The position numbers were made by a program, and so were the translations under genes. From Zygaena filipendulae (lineage: Eukaryota; Arthropoda; Insecta; Lepidoptera; Zygaenidae), in the NCBI GenBank assembly GCA_907165275.2, contig OU015651.1:15460501-15524500 (forward strand): DNA of 64,000 bases, read 5' to 3'. Below the pieces are notes generated by a model. The model was not told the origin of the DNA. It was given only the letters and a program-made list of their open reading frames with translations, and did not search any database. Numbering within the stretch: the first letter of the stretch is position 1; each line of letters opens with the position of its first letter. This document shows positions 1 to 12,300 of this stretch, piece after piece.

Positions 1-234
1 TTGAACTTTAATGTCGTAAAGTTGGCGACTGTTTTTGTGCGGGAAATTGGGTAGTTTCACAAGACGCGATGTGGAATTTATGGGGTCATTTTTCTCAGAA
101 GCTTCAACTGAGTTTAGAGACGGGTATATAGCTGATGAATCCCTTGTTATTTTACCGTGGCTTTGTTTTTGGCTGGTAGAAGGTTCTAGGATGCGCTCGT
201 TTTTATGTGCTATCGTATCTGCGGAAGATTCGGT

Positions 235-240
235 TTTATT
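235..240 (-). terminator. Candidate poly(A) signal of the cadherin gene
   Basis: AATAAA on the minus strand, about 150 bp past the cadherin stop codon. It is the first such hexamer downstream; cleavage is not demonstrated. Confidence 0.3.
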
Positions 241-392
241 TCTGTCCTGGCGAGTGCTTGTTTTCACCGAAGATTTGAGAGGACCAACTGAAGCTTTATG
301 TGGATATGTGTCTTCGTTAATCCTAACAGCCAACGTGTCAGAGTCGTGCGGGTGTATCAGTGCAGGTGGGGGCACGCGGGGGCCGCTCCCGG

Positions 393-3300
393 TCAGAAGT
401 ACACGGTGAGGTTCATGTGGTCCCCCAGGGCGGGGTTGGTCGCGTCGTGCAGCTCCTGACCCTCCCCGCTGCCCTGCAAATGTACCCTTATTATACTCAG
501 TCTGTGCTGGGAGGGCAACTACACGATGGTTGATTTTCTGAAGACTTTGTGGTTTCACCCGCGAAAGGATTTCACAAAGTTCTACCGCCGAAACCATGAA
601 ATTTTGCACAAATATTCTTCAAGTGACCTATTTATATGTAAAGACTAGCTGTCCCGCGCGGTTTCACCCGCGATAATTTCGGAGTTCCCGCGGGATCGTT
701 CCATACAATTGTGCCACCCTTTTCACCCTTTATAAGGGGTAGAATTTTGGAAAATTCTCTCTTATCGGATGCCTTCGTAATATAAAGAACACACTATCCA
801 AGTTTCAGATACCCGTGATCAGCGGTTCAGGCTGGGCGTTGATCCGTCAGTCATTCATTCAGGCGAAAGCATTTTATATTTATCTTAATCTTAATCGTAT
901 CTTATCTTAATTTATATAAATCACGTGTCACGTTGTATGTCCGCGATGGACTTCGAAACTACTGAACGGATTTTGATAAAATTTTGCAACCATTTATAAT
1001 ATGGTTCAACTTAAAAGATAGGATAGTTTTTATCCCGGGATTCCCGCGGGAACTCCTTCCGGAGTGCGGGATGCGGAAAACAGCTAATCACCGTAAACTA
1101 CTGTCAGGGGTACAAAGAAGGACATAGATCACGGGAACTCCGGAATAACTGTGGGTGAAACCGCGGGGGACAGCTAGTAGATATATAAATGTACAGATTA
1201 GCCAGCGGAGTGCCGCCGTACCTCGGCGGCGCTGGCGCTGTGCGGGTGCGCGTCGTCCCAGCTGAGCTTCTTGACCCGCGCGGGGATGGTCCCGCTGGGC
1301 CACGCCACCCCCGAGCGGCCGCCCGCGCCCCGCGCCCCGCCCGCGCCCGCCCCCACGTGGTCGCTCAGCGCGGCGCCCTCCGCCCCCGCCTCCCCGCCCG
1401 CCGGCGCCGGCGCCACCCTGCCCCGGCCCGCGCCGCCGCCCCCACCCCGCTGCGCCTGCCGCCCGCCCGGCGCGCCTGGAGCATTGGGAGAACATAGACC
1501 ATAGTAGACCATTCAGTATAGGGACGACGTGGGTTATTATATCGGGGCCTCAAACCAAAGAACAACTAAAGACGGAACGCGTAGAACAAACAAGTGAAGC
1601 ACACAGAAACACGCACACACTTAAAAGAAAAAGACACCATACTTTTTAGTTTGAGCTTCTCCCGCTAATGGAGATGACGCAACAATTATGTTAAAAAAAA
1701 ATGCCATATTGTGTTGAAGATACACGGTCAAAAAATATAAAAAAACAACACGGAATCACTTATCACCAGTCACCAGTAACTAAACTTTGCAAATCCATAC
1801 ACTTTCCTAAGCACCACATGCATACGCAACCGGCTTCACTTCGTTAATTGTTCGAGACGTTCCGTCTTTAGTTTTTATTTGGTCTGAGATCGGGGCATAA
1901 AATAAAGGCGCATTCTGTGCCGTGCGCCGAACTAACGTTACACGTGCAATCTAAAAACCTAAATAGTAGATTAGTAGCTAAGGGCTGTAAGGCATCAATT
2001 GCAGCCCGAGATATTACGAGATAACTATACTTTGCTTTACATCTCGATTCTGAGGTAAGTAGAAAAAAAACCGGCATTACAAGAATAATAGTAGATATTT
2101 AATTATTTTTTTCAAGAACGAAATTGTGCTTCGCCGTTCGATATTTAAAATTGATGACTATTACACTCATACGAAGACAAGGCTGAATAGCGAAGCGACC
2201 TCTTTTGTCATTGGGCTGAATGCATGATGTCTATTGCCAGTATGATGGTTAGATGTACGCGAACTTTTTGAAAGAGTGAAGAGTTTTTTTTTTATTACTT
2301 ACTGCCCTAGGGCTTTTATAGTTACATTATTACCCTAGAGCGCTAATTGGTCACCTACAAGCTCCAATTGGGGGTATAATAAGGACCTACTTACCGAATA
2401 TGAGAGATGTAAAGCTCACATATCGGAAAGAACGTCTATACTTTTTAGTATGTTTCAGTTAGTAATACTTCAGGGAAATTGACGTAACGATCAGACTGGA
2501 CATTCCGAGAATAGAACATAACGCACCACTAAAAACTATTGTAAATGCGATTATATGAATTGGTTTGTTTGTTACGCTTTCACGCCTTAACAGCTCAACC
2601 GATCTCTATCAAATTTTGCATACACATTATTAGGGGTATACACAAAACATAATATAAGGTATCTACTTTTTATTCCGGAATTCCTGCGGGAAGTCCAAAA
2701 TTTACACGTGTCCATTCCAAACAGCGGGAACTAGTGAATGTGGTCACCTCTGGCCGAGTTGGGTGGGTCGAGGCTCCTCAGGTCGAGGCTGCTCGAGGAG
2801 TTGGCGAGGATGGTGCTGGCGCCCGCCGACACCGACTGCAGGGAGCCGGCGGGGGCGGGCGCGGGCGCGGGCGGCGCGGGGGGCCCGCGGGGCGAGCCGG
2901 GGGACACGGGGGGCGCGGGGCCCTTCTCGTGCGCCACGAACCCGCCCCCGGCCCCGGCCCCGGCCCCGCCCGCGCCCGCGCCGCGAGCCGCCGCCGACGC
3001 CTTGGAGCGCTTGCTGCGGACACGGGATAAGCACTGAGCTGTATAATACGTCTCAATCATTTGATTCTTCAAAGGTCACCAAAACCGGAGATATATTGGA
3101 AAACTGGTTTTTCGGCTTCGATTCGGGTGTCGGATGTCAGGTATCGGGTGTAGGGTGTCGGATATCGAGTGTCGGGTGTCAGGTGTCAGGTATCGAGTGA
3201 CAGGTGTTGGATATTGAATGTCGGGAGTCGGGTATCAGGTATCGAGTGTCGGGTGTCAGGTATCGAGTGTGGATTATTACCGTCTGCCCCCACGAACGTT

Positions 3301-6300
3301 CCCCACGTGATGGTAGACGGTCCTACTTATGACTATCCGCCCCCACATATTCAAAATGGGGGCAGACGGGAATATGTTATTACCATCTGCCACTGCGGCT
3401 TAGGGCCACGGTGGCGCAGACGGTAACAATTATGTTCTATCCGCCCCCGTGAGGAATTTTATTAAATTATTAATTAATTATTAAATTCGGGTGTTAGATA
3501 TTGAGTGTCAAGTGTCGGATATTGAGTATCGAGAGTCTGGTGTCAGGTATCGAGTATCGGGGTCAGGTGTCGGATATTGAGAGTCGGGTGCCGGGGTTCG
3601 GATATTGAGTGTCGAAAGTCGGTTGTCAGGTATCGAGTATCGGGTGTTGAATATTGGGTGACGGGTGTCGGATATTGAGTGTCCGGTATCGGGTGTAAGG
3701 TATCGAGTGTCGGGTGTTGGATATTGAGTGTCGGGTGTCATGTGTGACACGTGTGATTGTGTGCATGTGCGTGTACTCACACGCGGCAGATGTAGGCGAG
3801 CAGCGCCAGCACGAGCAGCGCGAGCGCGGCCAGCGCGGCCCCGAACACGCCCACGATGCCGGCGTGGCCGCTGGCGGCGGGCGGCGGCGCGCCCACGTGC
3901 ACCACCAGCGGCACCGACGTCTGGCCGCACCACACACACATACATATATACGTATACTTAGCTGTTGCTACTGCTACTGCCATATGTATGTCACTATAGA
4001 TTACTGTCAGTAAAAGAATTATTAGCATCGGTTCAGTAGCTCCAAAGATTACCCTCTACATCGAAACTGATGAAATTTAACTTGGTTACTGAGGTTTTTT
4101 ACGTAATCAAAAAATAACAGCGTTACATTGAGTTGAAATTTCGCGTGACGTCATTAACTATTACAGTTTGTATGGCGGTTTGTAGCGGTAAGTGACGTCA
4201 TGAGCCCCTCACCCTAAACTTTAACGCACTTTATCTCTGTGAATTTTCATTTATTTTAAAAATAAAAAAATACGTGTCTAATGATTTTTAATTTTCTAAA
4301 AGACGGACTAATTAAAATTGTTAGCCTAATTAAATGCTTTTCTGAGGATTCGCAAAATAAACACCTATTAAAGATAAATCTGTATTAACGACTGACTTCT
4401 GACAAGTGACAGGTATGGCTGAGCGCGATCGAGTACTACTATTATGTTGTAATTAGATAATATTGTGTATGTTTGCTGTGTGTGCTCATGTGTGATGTCG
4501 TTACTTCTATATTTTTTAACGAAACTCAACTTTTGTCTAGCATCCCGGACAAATCTTTGTGATTTTTGGGTTGCTATTAGAATAAGTCATATTTTGTAAA
4601 CGTTTTAAATAAAATAAAAAAAAAAAAAAAAAAAAAATATATTTTTTCTATCAGACACAAGTAGGTAGAAACTACATCTTTGATATTGTCCAAACATTCC
4701 GCCCTCCAAGAACTTCGTTCTTCCTCACCACCCTCTAAGGTATCCACGGATCTGTCTCTTGGTGTGTGGCCATGTCCTCCTTTGGCAAGGAAATCAGTTT
4801 GGATAAAGGGCGCTTCAAAGTTGTACCCTTACATTTTATCGTGACCACCCGCACATTGTCATCAGGTCCAGGGTGTAATTCGACTATTTTTGCTAATAGC
4901 CATTTGGAAGGGGGCAAGTCCGTATCCTTTACTATTACCACATCCCCAATCCTTGGAGGTTGTAGTTCTGAACGCCACTTAGGACGTTGTTGCATCGTGT
5001 GTAGAAATTCCTTTGACCATCTGTCCCAGAAATTTTTCATCATTCGCTGTATTTGTCTCCATCGCTGTAAAGGACTAATCCATTCAGCAGCGTCGTATTT
5101 TTCTGGTATGAGTACAGTGGGCTCTCCTACTAGGAAGTGAGCCGGGGTCAGTGGAGTCAAATCTTCCGGGTCATCATTCAATTGACATAGCAGCCGTGAA
5201 TTAAGACATGCTTCAATTTGACAAAGAAGTGTGGACATTTCTTCAAACGTCAACGTTGAATTACCAATAATCTTCATCAGATGCCGCTTGACAGATTTTA
5301 TTCCTGCTTCCCAGAGTCCACCGAAGTTCGGTGCTCTCGGTGGGATGAAATGCCAGGTTGTGTGATCATTTGCTAATAATTCTGCCACCTCTTGCGTTGC
5401 GTCAATGGTTGATTTCTTGAACATGCCTTTCAATTCTCTGGCTCCACCCAAGAAATTAAGCCCATTATCGCTCCATAAATCAGAGCAATATCCTCTCCGA
5501 GCCACAAATCTACGAAAGGCCGCCAAAAATCCTTGGGAAGTAAGATCACTTACGGGTTCCAAGTGAATTGCCTTTGTTTTCATACATACAAAAAGACATA
5601 GATATCCCTTGTAAGATTTTTGTCCTCTCCCCTTTGAAAGTCGCATTTGTATGGGGCCTGCAAAATCTACTCCACTTGTTTGAAATGGTTTCCCAGGAGT
5701 GACTCTTGCTTTCGGAAGATCACCCATGAGTGGCTGCTGGGTAGTTGCTTTGTATCTTGTGCATGTGACGCAATCCCGGTAGCATTTTTTAACCATAGAC
5801 TTTACACCTATGATCCAGTAGCTGTTTCTTAAGTAGTTGACTGTAAGCGCTAAGCTGCCGTGTAATAATCGTAAATGCGCGTCACGTACCATTAGTATTG
5901 CCAAATGGCTTTTGTTTGGAATGATGATAGGATGTTTGGTATTGTGTGGTAAATTTGCAGCCTCCAATCTTCCACCAACTCGTAGAACTCCTTTGTCATC
6001 TATGTAAGGAGCTAATGAAGATAATTTACTTCTCCTTTTTACTTCACCGTCCTTTGTTAAATCCTCTAATTCTTCTGAAAAACTTCGTTTTTGATCTAAT
6101 TTTATACATGTTATTAAAGTTTCTCTCATTTCTTCCGATGTTAAATAAGTTTCTCGTTGTTCTCTTATGTTCTTCTTTGTTTTTAGGCGTAGAAATCTTC
6201 TGCAGTAAGTGAGTACTCTGATCATTCTATTTAAAGAAGAAAATTGCTTCATAATGTCGCTGTCATCTACTTCGCAAACAAATACATCAATAGGTTGTTT

Positions 6301-9300
6301 CTTCCTTTCTAGATTTGTGTCAAAAGTTTTGTTTGTCATACTTATTGTCTTTTGTTCGAGCCACTGGGGACCCTTCCACCATAACTTATTGTCATGTAAT
6401 TCGGTTGGGTTTGTTCCTCGTGAGGCTATGTCTGCCGGGTTGTCAGCTGATGTAACATGACGCCATCGATCATTAGCCAATCTAGCTTGTACTTCAGAAA
6501 CTCTATTTGCTACAAATGTTTGCCATTTTGTTTGTTGTGCTTGTAACCAGGCCAGGACTACCGTGGAGTCTGTATACGCGAAAATATTGTTTTCGGGGAT
6601 ATTTAAATTATGTGAAGCTTCGGATAATAGTCGGGCAAGAAGTACCACTGCACATAACTCTAATCTTGCTACTGATATTTGACGAAGTGGCGCCACCTTT
6701 GTTTTGCTTTCTAGAATTGTGATCACAACCTTATCGTCTTGAATCACTTTTACATATAATACTGCTGCATAAGCAGCTGTTGACGCATCAGCAAACCCGT
6801 GAAGCTCCACAACATCATTGTTAGGGTGAGTATGAATCCATCTGTCTAATTCTATAGTTGGTATTTGAGTTAACTCTTGTCGATAAGAAAACCATTCTGT
6901 TTTTAAATTTGGCGGTAGTTCATCATCCCACCCTGCCGTGCAGAGCCAAAGCTTCTGAATGAATATCTTCGCCTTGATAATTATCGGGGCTAACCATCCG
7001 AAGGGGTCGAACAGGCGCGCAACATCTGATAAAACTCTTCGTTTGGTGATAGGATTTGAAACTTCGGGTAAGCAAACTTTAAATTTAAACTTGTCATCAT
7101 TTCTGTCCCAAAGTACTCCTAGAATTTTAATGTATTGATCAAACTTGATTTCAAACGGTTGCATCTCTCCTTTGTTTTGCTTGATCACTTCTAAGAACTT
7201 ATCAGAGTTGCTTGACCATTTTTGGAGTTCAAAACCAGCACTCTTCAGCAGCTGATTGATCTGTGAGTAGATTGCTAGGACCATATCCTCATCATGCCCT
7301 CCTGACATAAGATCATCAACGTAAAATGAGGTTTTTACAATCTCTGCTGCTAAAGGATACTTCTGTTCTTCATCTTGAGCAGCCTGTACTAACGTGCGCA
7401 CAGCCAGAAACGGTGCTGAAGTGGTTCCGAACGTCACAGTAAGTAATTTATAAGATTTTAGGTCTTCATGTGGATGGTCTCTCCATACTATTCTTTGATA
7501 TTCTGCGTGTTCTTCTGTTACTAACACCTGACGGTACATCTTGACAATATCACTTACAATTGCAATTTTGTGTTGTCTCCACTTTGTTATCAGTGTGTGC
7601 AAAGTGTGTTGTATTACAGGCCCACTTAGCAGCGTGTCATTCAATGAGTGTCCTTTGGAGCCCTTTGCAGAACCATCAAACACCACTCTTACTTTTGTTG
7701 TGTCTCTATCGTTACGGATAACTGCATGATGTGGTAGGTACATAGCGTTCGATATGTCTTCTTCTGCTAAAATCATGTGGCCCAAGGTGAGGTACTCCTT
7801 TATTACTTTGGTATATTCTTCTTTCAGCTTTGTGTCATATTTAAACCTTTTTTCCAATTGCAGAAATCTGAATATTGCTGTCTCCTTTGTTCTTCCACAT
7901 ATCTCTACCGGTGTCTTACTGTCATCTTTGAACGGTAAGTTTACCTTGTATCTTCCAGATGGTGTTCGTGTTGTAGTGTTTCTATAAATCTCTTCACATT
8001 TTTCTTCGTCTTTGGTAAGTTTTCTTTCAGAGGTAAGTATTTCATGTTCTATTTCCCAAAATTTTCTTAAAAGTTCATTTTCAGTCATACATAAATGCAT
8101 ACTAATCATTTGTTTTTCTTTTTCAGATTTTTTGTTGCTAGTATCACCCGACAAAATCCAGCCCAGGTGTGTATATTGTGCTAGAATCCCAGTTGGACCT
8201 TTGATCAATCCAGTGTCTATAATTTTACTATAGATTTCAGCTCCTAGCAGCAGGTCAATCTTATTTGGAGTGTGAAAACCCGGATCTGCTAGTTGTAATC
8301 TTTTTAATTCAGGCCAGTTGACTACTGCGATTGACTGTGAAGGTAAGTAATTTGAAATTTTGTTTAATACATATGCTTGCACAGGAATAGTGAAGGTTGG
8401 ATCATTTCTTGACTTAATTTTGCATTCGACCATATACTTGATACGAACTGTGTTTCCTTCACTTAACCCCGAAACTTCGCCGTTGATTTTTACTCGTTTC
8501 AACCCCACAGTTTGAACAAGTTCTTCGGTTACGAACGAAGCTTGTGATCCTTGATCCAGAAGAGCACGGTAGACATATGTTTGTTTATCTCTGCTAGTTA
8601 TGTCTACTAGTGCTGTTGCGAGCAGTACTGCTGGACCAGGTTGGTTCATAAAGTGTGATACTATGTTTTTGCTGCTCGAGTCGTTATGACATTTTTCATC
8701 TACAGATTCTCGTTTCTCAGGATGTAATAAGGAATGGTGCCTCCTCTTGCATATGCGACATGATGTATCTCTCATACATTTTGCTGCCGAATGATTTGGT
8801 ATAAGACAATTGAAGCAAAGATTATGGGTTTGTACAAAGTCATATCTTTCTTTGTAGGTCAGTTTAGCAAACTTTTTGCATTGATATATGTAGTGTTCTT
8901 CTTTGCAAAAGGAGCATACAATAGAATCCAGAGTAGTATGAAATGTTTTCGGTTTGATTGCTTTGCTAGTATGTTCTATCATTTCCAATGATCTAAACCT
9001 GGATTCCAAAAACTCTTTTAAATTCATAAATGTTGGAAACTCTTCATGATCCGCTGAAAGTTGCTGTTCCCATAATCTATGACTTTCTGTATCCAACTTT
9101 GAAACCGTTAAGTAAATTATAATAGCATCCCAGGATTCAGTTGGTAACCCTAGGTTATTCAGGGAGTTCAAACATTCTGTTGTATTGTCTAGTAACTGCT
9201 TGACGTTGAAAGCTGATTCTGTCGACAGTGTTCTAATACCAAATAATTTTTTAAATACACAGTTTGATATGAATCTTTTGTTATTATATCGATTTTTTAA

Positions 9301-12300
9301 TGTTTCCCAAGCTTGATTGTAATTTTGACTAGTTATTGGAATACTTCTTAACAACTGTTCGGCTTCACCGGAAAGGTTGGTCTTTAAATAATGAAGTTTT
9401 TGAACATCATCGATTGCTGAATTACTATGTATGAGAGAGTTAAATAAGTCGTGGAACGATGGCCAATCAGTATATTTGCCAGAGAAGGCTGGTATTGTGA
9501 TAGTAGGCAATTTAATTTTGGCAGACGGAGTTTTGTCTTCATTAGTTGCGGTTCGTGACTCCGATCCAGGTGCGAGTTCTGACAATTTTGTTTTTAGATC
9601 GCATTTGTATGATATGTAAAGCTCTTCGCATTCTTCATAAAGATCTTCAGAGAAATATTTTAACGCACTTCGTTGTTCTTTGCTTATACGCGACACTAAC
9701 TGATCATGAGTGGACGTGAAAGTTTGCCATATTTTATCCAATGCGTCGATACGCGTTTCGAGATAAATTGTAGTTATTCTTTGTTTCGGTGACTTTTGAT
9801 AATTAGTACGAGCTTTCTTAATCTGCTCAAATCTGTCTTCTTGAACACATAATAATTGTTTAGTTTCTTCCATGTTCAGATAATTTGATGGTAGCCACTT
9901 TTATTATAGTTCTTTGACCGTTACTATGCACTACCAACAATGGATACCTACTATAACACTGATTACCAAGTCCAAACGGGAAAATGTTTATTTTTGTTTC
10001 ACTCACTACTTTATACAACTTTTGAAGAGTTCTTTTTTATTCTCGCAACCTAAACCGTTACTAATGCGGCTCGACGGACCATTTGTTAGCCTAATTAAAT
10101 GCTTTTTGGTCCTTCGAGCCGGATGTTTATGGGTTTGTACAAAGTCATATCTTTCTTTGTAGGTCAGTTTAGCAAACTTTTTGCATTGATATATGTAGTG
10201 TTCTTCTTTGCAAAAGGAGCATACAATAGAATCCAGAGTAGTATGAAATGTTTTCGGTTTGATTGCTTTGCTAGTATGTTCTATCATGATTCGAGAAACT
10301 ACATCTTTGATATTGTCCAAACAAAAATTTTGATTTTTAAAAGTTGTCAACATCCCTATTGATTAGCTCTGTGGTGTCGACTGTCGACTGTCGGCGCCCG
10401 GCGCCCGGCGGAGACAGTACCTGCCGCGGCGGCTGGCCCGAGTCCACGGCGGTGGCGACGGCGTGCAGCGCGGAGGCGGGCGCGGAGGCGGACGCGTTGG
10501 GCGCGCGCAGCGCCGCCGGCCGCAGCCACAGCTCGCCCGCCGGCGACACGTGCAGCGCCCTGCGGGGGCCCTCGTCAGTATATACGTGGCCAACACCATA
10601 TGACCTCATGAATGCAGGTATGTATGCGAGGAGTGTCCCGCGGGAACCCGGCATGACCTCGTGAAAATATAGGTACGTGAAGTAACCTGCGGGAGGGCCC
10701 GATGTGACCTCATGAATGTATGCGTGGAGTGTCCCATGGGAGGAACCGATATCACCTCATAATATACGTGAAGTGCCTACTGGAGGGGCCTGACATGACC
10801 TCCTGAAAATATTTCAGAGGAGAGTCTTGCCATGGGGGACCCAATTTAAATACAAAACCAGACAGTACCCAGTAAACAGTAAACTCATGGAAGATTTAAG
10901 TAAATTTTACAATGCTCGAGGTTCCAATTACATGAACAATTGAACATTGGGAGATCCCCTTTTATAAAATGTTCAAAGAGTAAAAATTTACAAAGAAGAT
11001 TTTGATGTTCAAGGACTACTATAACAAGGGCTGGGTTTGCTTAAAAATTAAAATTAAAGATCTTCTACAATCAATTCTAGTTTAAAAATCTGCTTCATGT
11101 AAATTTAGGAAATTTAAGTTCAACCAATCTTGTCATCAATTTAATGGGGAATCAAACTCTGGTCTTATCTGTGCTCTGGTGATGAAGCCACTTTTTCTAT
11201 GTGTGAGGAAATGTAACAATAGCTCCTTTGGCGATCAAGTTAGGCAAATATAAGTGTGTGTGTGTGTGTGTGTGTGTGTGTTGGGGGGGGGAGGCCACAC
11301 TCACTCGGCGTCGGAGCCCCGCAGCGTGATCGTGACGGTGTCGTCGCGGTCCCCGTCGAACACCTCGAGGCGGCCGAGCGGGACCAGCGCGTCCTCCGCC
11401 CCCACACCCGCCCCCACCCCCGGCGGCGCCCGGAACTCGTACTGCGGGTGCCGGAAGCGCGGCTCCCACTCGTTCACATTCAGCACTGTTATGTTGATCG
11501 ATGCCGTGTCGTTCTGTCACATTTAAAGAATACAGATTAATCTTTTTCTTCAAACACTATTTTCTTTATAATAACTCCGTGTCAGCATTTATTTTCGTCA
11601 TATTCTGAAAAAATATCAAACTCATAATTGTTTTCGTTTATCCTGTTTGTCATAAGGTATACTTTTAGCCCTGTTTATATTTGCAGTTCATTTTACAACA
11701 TGTTATATATTAATGGAAATCTTCAACCAGTGGTAGACGACTGTCTACTGACATGAGGATGGTGGCGGCAGGTACTCACAGCGCCCGAGCCGGGGTCGGT
11801 GACCATGACCTGGTAGCGGTAGCCGGGCTCCGCCTCGTAGTCGAGCGTGCGCCGCAGCAGCAGCTCGCCGCCGCCGTTAATCGCGAACTTCTCCAGGAAG
11901 CTGCGCTCCGACACGTAGAACTGCAGCGCCTTCTGTCGACCACAGCGCACACTCACAGCTGATCATCATCTATCACCTATGTCCTGGCTTGCCCACCCTG
12001 CCCCTGCCAGCCCTACCCACACCCTCCGTCCCCCTGCTAGCCCTACCCCCGCCCTCCGTCCCCCTGCCAGCCCTACCCCCGCCCTCCGTCCCCCTGCTAG
12101 CCCTACCCCTGCCCGTTCTCCCCCTGCCAGCTCTACCTCCGCCCGTCCTGCCCCCGCCCGCACCCACCTGCCCGGCACCGCGCGGCTCGGTGCGCAGCGC
12201 GGCGAGGATGGTGCCGACGGGCGCGTCCTCCCGCACCGCCACGTGGTACGCGCGCTGCGAGAAGCGCACGCCCTCCGCCGCCCCGCCCGCCCCGCCCACC

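Larger units (their letters stand above)
4319..10323 (-). mobile_element. BEL/Pao LTR retrotransposon, 6005 bp, with 5-bp target duplication
   Basis: The element starts TGTTAGCCTAATT and ends GATATTGTCCAAACA in plus sense, giving TG..CA termini. It is flanked by AAAAT at 4314-4318 and AAAAT at 10324-10328, a perfect 5-bp duplication as expected for this class. It is transcribed leftward and carries one intact gag-pol frame (4735-9873). The two LTRs differ in length: 378 bp downstream, 240 bp upstream. It lies in the 6.5 kb intron between the last EC exon and the transmembrane exon of the cadherin, same strand as the host gene. Confidence 0.92.
4095..10355 (-). repeat. MITE family A copy 1, split by the BEL/Pao element
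   Basis: Left part 4095-4318 and right part 10329-10355 are the two sides of one family A repeat, minus sense relative to the copy at 42061. Shared words include GTGACGTCA, AATACGTGTCTAATGATTTT and AAAAGTTGTCAACAT. Removing the retroelement and one target duplicate restores the continuity seen in the other copies. Confidence 0.7.

Noticed and set aside
1189..1512. Plus-strand frames opposite the cadherin tail exons (also at 2734-3200 and 11979-12432)
   Set aside because: GC-rich exons on the minus strand leave several other frames open; only the minus-strand frame joins in phase with its neighbours.
6209..7000. Plus-strand frames opposite the retrotransposon polyprotein
   Set aside because: Antisense shadows of an intact 1712-residue frame.
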